Source of the DNA: Aquarana catesbeiana
Lineage: Eukaryota > Chordata > Amphibia > Anura > Ranidae
Assembly (NCBI RefSeq): GCF_042186555.1
Contig: NC_133328.1
Location: forward strand, 502,393,993 to 502,457,992
Direction of reading: 5' to 3'
DNA length: 64,000 bases
The translations under genes and the position numbers were made by a program. Positions within the stretch are counted from its first letter, which is position 1. Every line of letters starts with the position of its first letter. The notes beneath the pieces are model-generated. The model saw nothing but the letters and a program-made list of their open reading frames with translations. It did no database searches and was not told where the DNA came from. This document shows, piece by piece, positions 57,270 to 64,000 of this stretch.

Positions 57270-60023
57270 TAGGGATGAGCCGAACACCCCCCTGTTCAGT
57301 TCGCACTAGAACATGCGAACAGGCAAAAAATCTGTTTGAACACGCGAACACTGTTAAAGTGTATGGGGCTCGAACATGAATAATTAAAAGTGCTAATTTT
57401 AAAGGCTTATATGCAAGTTATTGTCATAAAAAGTGTTTGGGGACCCGAGTCTTGTCCCAGGGGACATGGATCAATGCAAAAAAAGTTTTAAAAATGGCCG
57501 TTTTTTTTCGGGAGCAGTGATTTTAATAATGCTTAACCTCCCTGGTGGTATGATTATTTCAGATTTTTGATGCTGAAAGCGGTACCATTATTTTGCACAG
57601 AAATTTGGCATTTTATATTATAGGCCTGTAAATCTTTGGAATAATTCACTTAAATCTGTCCAAACAAGAGTCTAGTAGACATCCCGGGTATGATAAAGTT
57701 TGAAAAACAAAATCAAAAATTATAATATAATAAATAACTATAAATAATTATAACAAATAATAATATAATAATAATACAAATTATTCAATAATGTAAGCAA
57801 ATCAAAAACACTGAAATTTGCTCAGTTGCAGAATTGTCACTTTCGTTACTTTTAGTGTTTGATGACGGATTTCCCCACAAATCACTATCACTCAATTCTG
57901 CGAGTGATTCTAACTTATTATCGCTGTTTTCTAGCTGGTCTGAAACCACTTTTGATGTAAAGGGACGGTTTTGGTTGCTTTGGACAATCTCCAGTTTCCA
58001 GGCAGAAAGAACAGTTTTTATAATATAAAACTGCATGCAGGACACTGGACAGACCACTAGGAACAAAGGGGATGTGAAATTATTTGATACAGTACTGTAA
58101 TCTGTAAGATTACAGTATACTGTATCTATACTGTGTGTTTTACTTTTTGAATTTGGCGCCGAACTCCATCCCCATGCGTCGCAACGCTCCCAGGGAACGG
58201 AGCTCAGCACTGTGACTCGAGCGAGACACGACGGCTCGCCGATCACAGCGGGGAGACATCGCAGGATCCAGGGGACAAGGTAAGTAACATCTACAAGGAT
58301 CCTGCGATGCGATCCCGAGTCTAGCTCGGGGATACCGCTTTTGGTATTGAAAATCCACCCCGAGCCAGACTCGGGAATACCGCCAGGGGGGTTAAAGTGA
58401 AACAATAAAAGTGTAATATTCCCTTAAATTTCGTACCTATGGGGTGTCTATAGTATGCCTGTAAAGGGGCGCATGTTTCTCGTGTTTAGAACAGTCTGAC
58501 AGCTAAATGACATTTCAAAGGAAAAAAAATCATTTAAAACTACTCGCGGCTATTAATGAATTGTCTGTCCGACAATACACATAAAAGTTCATTGAAAAAA
58601 ACAGCATGGGATTTCTGTTATGTAACGGGTGATCCCGCTCCCTCTGACATCATGGGGAAAGCCTCAGGGAAGTCCCTGTCAAGTCCCCGTGCGTCAGAGG
58701 GGGGCAGGGTCACTGGGTTACTTAAGAACTGTCAGAAGATGAGAAGCGTCACACAGCGGGAGCCTCACATCATGGATGCGGAGCGGCCCCAGAACGAAGA
58801 AGGGAAGAAGACGCCGTGGAGGAAGATGCCGGACAAGAACACCGGAGCAAGAAGCAGAGGATCGGAGGAAGAAGAAGATGGAGGAAGAAACCGAAGGAAG
58901 ATAGAAGAAAGAAGATAGAAGAAAGAAGATGGAAAGAAGAAGCATTTAAATAAAGGAATTGTCAAAAACCGTCTCTTGTCATTTTTAACATCTTTGACAC
59001 TTTTTTTGTGAAATGGTAGGGGTACTTTTGTACCCTCTTACCATTTCACACAGGGGGGTGGGATCTGGGGGCCCCCTTGTTAAAGGGGGCTTCCAGATTC
59101 CGATAAGCCCCACGCCCGCAGACCCCCACAAACACCGGGCAAGGTTTGTGGGGATGAGGCACCTCCCACTGTTGAGGGCACATGGGCTGGTATGGTTCAG
59201 GAGGGGGGCCACTCTCTCGTCCCTCCTCTTTTCCTGCAGCCTGCCAGGTTGCATGCTCGGATAAGGGTCTGGTATGGATTTTTGGGGGGACCTCACGCCA
59301 TTTTTTTTTTAAATTTTGGTGCGGGGTTCCCCTTAAAATCCATACCAGACCTGAAAGGTCTGGTATGGATTTTGAGGGGACCCCCATGTCTTTTTTTTTT
59401 TTAATTTTGGCGCGGGGTTCCCCTTAATATCCATACCAGACCTGAAGGGCCTGGTATAAAATTTAGGGGGGACCCCACGCCATTTTTAAAAAAAATTTTG
59501 GTACGGGGTTCCCCTGTGTGGAAATCCCATGCCTTTTTTTTCAATGAACTTTTATGTGTATTGTCGGACCGACAATTCATTAAGTAGTTTTAAATGACTT
59601 TTTTTCCTTTGAAATGTAATTTTGCTGTCAGACTGTTCTAAACATGGGAAACATGCGCCCCTTTACAGGCATACTATAGACACCCCCCAGGTATGAAATT
59701 TAAAGGAATATTACACTTTTATTGTTTCACTTTAATCATTATTAAAATCACTGCTCCTGAAAAAACTGCAGTTTTTAAAACTTTTTTTTGCATTGATCCA
59801 TGTCCCCTGTGGCAGGACCCAGGTCCCCAAACACTTATGACAATACCATGCATATAAGCCTTTAAAATAAGCACTTTTGATTTCTCCCATAGACTTTTAA
59901 AGGGTGTTCTGCGGCTTTCGAATTTGCCGTGAACACCCCAAATTGTTTGCTGTTCGGCGAACTTGCGAACAGCCGATGTTCGAGTCGAACATGAGTTTGA
60001 CTCGAACTCGAAGCTCATCCCTA
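57270..60023. mobile_element. Family F palindromic hAT-like element, complete, with 8-bp target duplication
   Basis: The left end TAGGGATGAGCCGAACACCC and right end (inverse of TAGGGATGAGCTTCGAGTTC) share a terminal repeat of at least 11 bp. ATTGACAC is duplicated at 57262-57269 and 60024-60031. The outer 480 bp or so on each side are inverted relatives ('ggagcagtgattttaataat' against 'attattaaaatcactgctcc'). The interior has the 'ccataccagacc' modules in several inverted blocks. A TTAA element (57533-58395) is nested inside. No transposase. The 8-bp duplication and TAGGG end fit hAT. Confidence 0.88.
57533..58395. mobile_element. TTAA-flanked element nested in the hAT-like copy, 863 bp
   Basis: Ends TTAACCTCCCTGGTGGTATG and ATACCGCCAGGGGGGTTAA are inverted repeats. 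Removing it and one TTAA restores 'taatgcttaaagtgaaac', which matches uninterrupted family F copies ('atgcttaaagtg' at 25603, 'atgcttaaaatgaaac' at 34551). The 206-codon antisense frame inside has no family resemblance. Confidence 0.88.
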
Positions 60024-60180
60024 ATTGACACCTGTCTAAATTGGCTCTAGTATGTGTATGCATGCTTGTGAAATAGAGACATTTGATAGCAAGCTTCTTG
60101 AGGACAGGGACTGATGGGATTGTGCAATATGAAAAGCACTTCATAAATTGTCGGCACCATGAAAAAGCAATAAATAAAAA
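60024..60180 (+). repeat. 3' part of an old SINE (target of the hAT-like insertion)
   Basis: 'attgacacctgtctaaattg', 'gatagcaagcttcttgagg' and 'gcacttcataaattg' are degraded forms of the SINE body at 54000-54160. The preceding 'gcttaattgacac' lies at 57257-57269, so the insertion split this SINE. Confidence 0.65.
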
Positions 60181-60984
60181 GATAATAGGTAGTTTTGTGA
60201 GCAACTAAAATGCAATCTGAGTAATATATGCAAGCATCAAGTAACACACTCCCAATATAAATGTGCAAATAAACTAAAAATAAATAATGCTGCGCTAGTG
60301 ATAAATGTATTCAACCACTTAGTGTATTAATTCTCCTGTGCAAATATGAGTGCTAACATAATAACATGTGAATATACAATAACATGATACATTCATGTGT
60401 ATTTCTTTTTGTAATAATATAAATCCCATGCTTGAGTACAGTCAAATATTTAATTAATGAAAATGTCAGAAAAAAGTTGTAACTTGTTGAGTCTTCACAA
60501 ATTCTCAAAAATCCCTGCTTTGTATCTATTCGCCTCAGTGCTCCCCCATAAGAAATGCGATCACCTCACAGAGTTTGGTCAAATAAAGCTTTTTAGTCAC
60601 CCCAGGCAGTTCATGCTTTCCTCCTCTTTGCCCCATTGATGTGCCTCCATTTTGACTCGAAATATATGAGAAAAAAACAGCTACAAATAGTGCTTATATC
60701 GTTTTTACACAATATTCAATTTATTAAAAAATGTGCATAGAACTCGCATTTAAATGGTACTCCAGTGCACCAACTATATATAGCGTATGTCATATGAAAC
60801 CACGATTCTGAAGCTGCTTCATGCCTCTCCATGAGGAGCAGATTGGTTCGGCAAGATGCTTTTGCAACCCTTTTTTTGGGGTTAAAAGCACTCTGTTAGT
60901 GGCCGAAAAGCGGCGCAAAAGCAGAAAGCAGTTGCAAAAACAGCAATAAAGCTCTGCTAAAATGAGCGGTGCTTTAGCGCTAAC
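60181..60984. other. Unassigned sequence
   Basis: No feature recognised apart from A/T-rich runs. Confidence 0.4.
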
Positions 60985-61090
60985 ACTTTTTTGTCAAAGC
61001 TTAATTGAACAAGCTAAAGTTAGAAGCTGATTGGTTACCATGCACAGCTGCACCAGATTTTGTGCTCTTTAGTTATAGCAAATCAACCCC
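60985..61090. repeat. Half-copy of the palindromic element seen at 52352-52553
   Basis: 'gtcaaagcttaattgaacaa', 'gttagaagctgattgg', 'cacagctgcaccagattttg' and 'aaatcaacccc' match the right half. Confidence 0.7.
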
Positions 61091-61301
61091 ACAGAGACTG
61101 AGTACTAGAGTTAGTAAAGACATTTTGAACATATGCACCAGCACTGTCTGGTGAAAGCATGGCCAGAAAAATAGATGAGATTCATCACTGACAGAGAAAA
61201 CTTTCCAGATATGTAACTAGAGTTTGTGCTGGCACTTCAGATGATATCCTTTTTCTTTGCCAAATGCATTTTTTTCCAAATCTTTAAAGTAAATAAATAG
61301 C

Positions 61302-61782
61302 TTAAACTGATTGTAAACATTCTTTAAAATGAATAATGATAATAATATTAAATATGTCAGACTTACCTCTTCTGGGGTCACCCTCTGGCATGCCATGCTC
61401 CTCCTCTTCAGCAAGTGCCCCCATAGGAAGCATCTTTTTATTGGGGCACACATAGACACAGACAGTGCAGCTTGGATTGCCCTCCGCTTCCTCATCACAG
61501 GATTTGATTGATAGCAGTAGGAGCCAATGGCAACCACTATCAATCTGCCCTGTGAGGAGGGAGAGAGCAGAGAGAGCCACTGCTCTCAGGAACAGCTCTA
61601 AATAGAGATCTCACTGAGGTAAGCAAAAGGGGGGCTGGGGCAATCCTGTGGCACAGAAGTTTTTATACAACAATGCATTAATGCAGAGGAAAAAAAAGAA
61701 AAAACTTAAGCCACTTTCATCGGATGACATTTCATTTTCTAAAGCATTGGTTATAAAAAAAGGAGGAGAAGTGGGACTTTAA
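61302..61782. mobile_element. Decayed TTAA element related to family Q
   Basis: Starts TTAAACTGATTGTAAACA, similar to the left end at 44493, with a middle 'ggatttgattgatagcag' also like that copy. The right end is eroded; the TTAA near 61779-61782 is a candidate only. Confidence 0.5.
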
Positions 61783-61959
61783 ATGAAGCACACAGCAGCA
61801 CAACGCAGGTCAAGTGACCAAAAATTCATTTATTTGGTATAATCCATGGTGTATAAAAAACATTTTGGGCATCCAACCTCTAAAATGCTGTGGGCATCAA
61901 GCCTCTATAAAATAAACCATGGATTGATTATACATAAAATACACATAAGTTGCACAATA

Positions 61960-62550
61960 AGTTGTGCACCCCTTCTGAAAGCTCGCCCGCGATCGATCAT
62001 AATAAGTCCGATGAGTTAAATTTATATCTATTTTTTCTTGCCATGACTGCTATTTAGAGATCGATTCCTTTAAAGGGACCTGTAATTAGTTTTTAGACCT
62101 CGATAAGTTAAACTGCTCTGAGAAGCAGTAATAAAGGCTGTTCTGGGTGAACAGCGAGATAAGCTCTGGGAGAGTTTTAAAGGGCTCTGAGAAGTCCATA
62201 GAATAAGACTATTCGAAGTAGCACCTGTTCTGGGTGAACAGTGAAAGAGCTCTGGGAGAGCTTTAAGTTTATGATTTATACAGTACTGTAATTAAGAAAA
62301 AGTCTGATAAGGTGTGCCAAACAAAACCCGATCTCTTTGCTTATCTTTCCTGTAGTGTATAAGTTAAGATAATTTGTAAACTGTCTGTGTGGAATTTGTC
62401 AAGCGTTGTAAGGTAAGACGATGCCTTCCACTGCATTGTGTTATAAGAGACTTAAATAAAAGGCGACAGACATGTCTTGCGGTGAACTCTCGCCTCCTTT
62501 TTGTGATTGTGGAAGTTCCCCAATCGAAATGTAGAGTGATTCTACAATAT
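61960..62550 (+). promoter_or_regulatory. Candidate 5' LTR / promoter region of an endogenous retrovirus
   Basis: Upstream of gag, two related segments repeat: 'ctctgagaag', 'ctgttctgggtgaacag' and 'ctctgggagag' occur at about 62113-62180 and again at 62183-62268, like a duplicated U3 enhancer. A TATA-like 'ttataa' (62441) and AATAAA (62455) follow. A C/T-rich segment to about 62520 could be R/U5. I could not fix the edges or find a convincing primer-binding site, and the second LTR is outside the window. Confidence 0.45.
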
Positions 62551-62559
62551 CCGGTGATG

Positions 62560-63205
62560 TATTGATGCTTACTCTTAATGATTTACATATGAATGCTTTG
62601 ACTCTAAAATATAAGATATAACCTGTATCGTATTGTAGTCGGCAGGATACTCTGAGGCTAACTTTTGATCAAACCATGCTATTTGAGTAATTCTTTTTGC
62701 TACTGACATCTCTTGCGCAGGGGAAGTCAGGTGCAAAATTTGGATATTTGGCTTTTTGCCAACAGGGTTCAAGTGCTAATATCTCACTAACTGAAAATGA
62801 TAGTGGGGAATTGTTTGCGGCATTAGTACTACCGTAATTGAAAGTACTGTTTAAACCTGTTGGCACTCTTTTCAAAAATTTGAAATATAAATAAAAATTG
62901 TTTGGTTATAAAAATAAGAAAAGTAATAACGTACAAAGCTTGCTTGTGATCAGGGGAACCTCTGGCCATAAGGAGTGCTTGTTGGCATTTTGCCAAGAAA
63001 TAAAAGACTCAATATCTACAAGAATCTAATCAGAATGTTTAAAATGTTTTAAATAAAGATGAAAATAAAAATGCATGCTGTGGAGATCCCCGGCTGGACC
63101 GAGGCTCCCTATAGCATCCTAGCCCAAACATTGTCCACAATGGGTTTAGCAGAGTCATGGAATGGTAAATTTAAGGGTTAAATCAACCTTCTCTATGCCT
63201 GTACC
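62560..63205. other. Leader/degenerate region before gag
   Basis: AT-rich to about 63070. No matrix-domain frame is visible, so the 5' part of gag is either missing, short or decayed. Confidence 0.35.
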
Positions 63206-63802
63206 ATGTGCCCTGCCCCCCCCTTACATTCCACAACCAGATCAAGAGCTGCACGAAGGACTTCATCACATGAGGACATGCAGCAAGAAGAGGTAGAGGC
63301 TGAAATGAAGAGAGCTTTCACAAACAAATCTTCCCTACCCACGGCCGTAGCTTGCAAACAAAAGCCAGCAGAATCTGTGTTAGAATTCTGGAAAAGATTT
63401 ATAGAAGCTTGGACACAAAAGGCGGGACTTAGTGTTCAGGATAACATACACAGTCTCTTAATACAGACATACCTCAGCAACCTTGGCCCTAAACATGCAC
63501 TTACAGTAAGACAGCAAATATCAGATTGGGCTACAAGCACAATAGCTGATTTTTGCAAGACGCCGACAAAGAAGGATGCTGCAGGATGCTTTGACATTCC
63601 TAAGCAAACACCAGTGCAGACACATTATCAAAATTATTTCTCAGGAAATCAAAGGGGAAACTTTTATAAAAAGAGAGGACAGAACAGAGGAGGGGGATAC
63701 AGAGGGAGGGGGCAAGGACAAAGAGGGGGTTACACACAGAGACAAAAAGGATGTTTCAACTGTGGAGACCTTGGACACTGGAAGGTACAGTGTTCTTACT
63801 AA
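63206..63802 (+). CDS. gag: Endogenous retrovirus Gag, partial (capsid C-terminal part and nucleocapsid)
   Basis: Gag assembles the particle and binds genomic RNA. The 198-codon frame has a capsid-like helical segment (ESVLEFWKRFIEAW, about residues 56-69, then helices to about 120), a basic Gly/Arg-rich stretch (about 150-180), and one CCHC zinc knuckle CFNCGDLGHWKVQC at residues 183-196, then a stop. It is shorter than a full retroviral Gag (usually 400-600 residues), and no matrix region is seen upstream. The single knuckle and the stop right after it resemble gamma/epsilon-type retroviruses; that grouping is tentative. The pro-pol region would lie beyond 64000. No internal stop is present in this part. 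Confidence 0.8.
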   Translation: MCPAPPLHSTTRSRAARRTSSHEDMQQEEVEAEMKRAFTNKSSLPTAVACKQKPAESVLEFWKRFIEAWTQKAGLSVQDNIHSLLIQTYLSNLGPKHALTVRQQISDWATSTIADFCKTPTKKDAAGCFDIPKQTPVQTHYQNYFSGNQRGNFYKKRGQNRGGGYRGRGQGQRGGYTQRQKGCFNCGDLGHWKVQCSY

Positions 63803-64000
63803 GAACAGGAACTGACTAACACAGGACCCCCTGCCTCACATGCAGCCCCACAAAATTCAGGTACACAACAACAGCAGAATTCACAGCAACACAATGTAAT
63901 GTTTCCCATCACCTGGCAACAACATCAACAACAACAATGAAGCTGCCCTGAAGGTGGTATTCCAGCATTTCCCCTTATCTCTCACTTTTATCAAGAGCAG
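63803..64000 (+). other. Start of the region after gag
   Basis: Gln/Pro-rich coding-like composition with 'caacaacagcag' and 'caacatcaacaacaac' runs but several stops. A protease motif is not visible before the window ends. Confidence 0.3.

Noticed and set aside
57785..58405. 206-codon minus-strand open frame
   Set aside because: It lies inside a TTAA element and crosses its right terminal repeat; composition gives no family resemblance.
58556..58918. Lys/Glu/Arg-rich 120-codon frame
   Set aside because: It is a purine-rich low-complexity stretch inside the palindromic hAT-like element, with no support as a gene.
62505..62550. Primer-binding site of the retrovirus
   Set aside because: 'tggaagttccccaatcga' starts with TGG, but its complement does not fit the T-arm and acceptor pattern of a tRNA 3' end.

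Overview
The window reads as vertebrate non-coding DNA built almost entirely from transposable elements. I found no host protein-coding exon, no intact structural RNA gene and no bacterial-type operon. The mix is L2, CR1 and L1/Tx1-type LINEs, a Ngaro-like tyrosine-recombinase retrotransposon, Tc1/mariner, Penelope-like, hAT, Harbinger, many TTAA-flanked short elements, a tRNA-derived SINE and an endogenous retrovirus. Together with AT-rich DNA and microsatellites this points to an amphibian, most likely an anuran. Several short repeats resemble families I remember as abundant in true frogs (Ranidae); that placement is from memory.

Layout. 1-7755: a palindromic hAT-like repeat, TTAA short elements and decayed repeats. 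7756-16238: mostly sequence I cannot assign, with one foldback element, a 319-bp tandem duplication and a repeat family shared with about 56.6-57.2 kb. 16316-22311: the best-preserved large element, a Ngaro-like retrotransposon on the minus strand with gag, RT/RNase H and tyrosine recombinase, split direct terminal repeats and a leader array of about 175-bp repeats. 22312-25220: a 1.28-kb insertion with 350-bp inverted arms inside a TTAA element, then a Harbinger-derived element. 25395-30994: another palindromic hAT-like copy interrupted by a nearly complete L2 LINE (minus strand).

31000-39600: a Tc1 fragment, a 5S rRNA pseudogene fragment, a Penelope-like endonuclease fragment, a minisatellite, a 139-bp tandem array split by a Harbinger-type short element, and a broken hAT transposase gene. 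39806-43560: a 5'-truncated L1/Tx1-like LINE followed directly by a CR1 fragment. 44493-52553: TTAA and foldback elements with minisatellites. 52847-55422: a hAT-like element with an exact 8-bp target duplication, carrying a SINE and a nested TTAA element. 57270-60023: a palindromic hAT-like element, also with an exact 8-bp duplication, carrying a nested TTAA element. The right edge (about 62-64 kb) holds the start of a gag-bearing endogenous retrovirus that runs off the window.

The elements parasitise one another. L2 machinery probably moved the SINE, whose tail resembles the L2 3' end. hAT-type transposase probably moved the two elements with 8-bp duplications. The nesting gives a relative order of insertion at several points. 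The strongest leads are the Ngaro-like element (SAP-type motif in gag, leader repeats, recombinase frame without an early ATG), the long-armed insertion with a 16-bp duplication, and several insertions whose target sites can be checked against uninterrupted copies in the same window.
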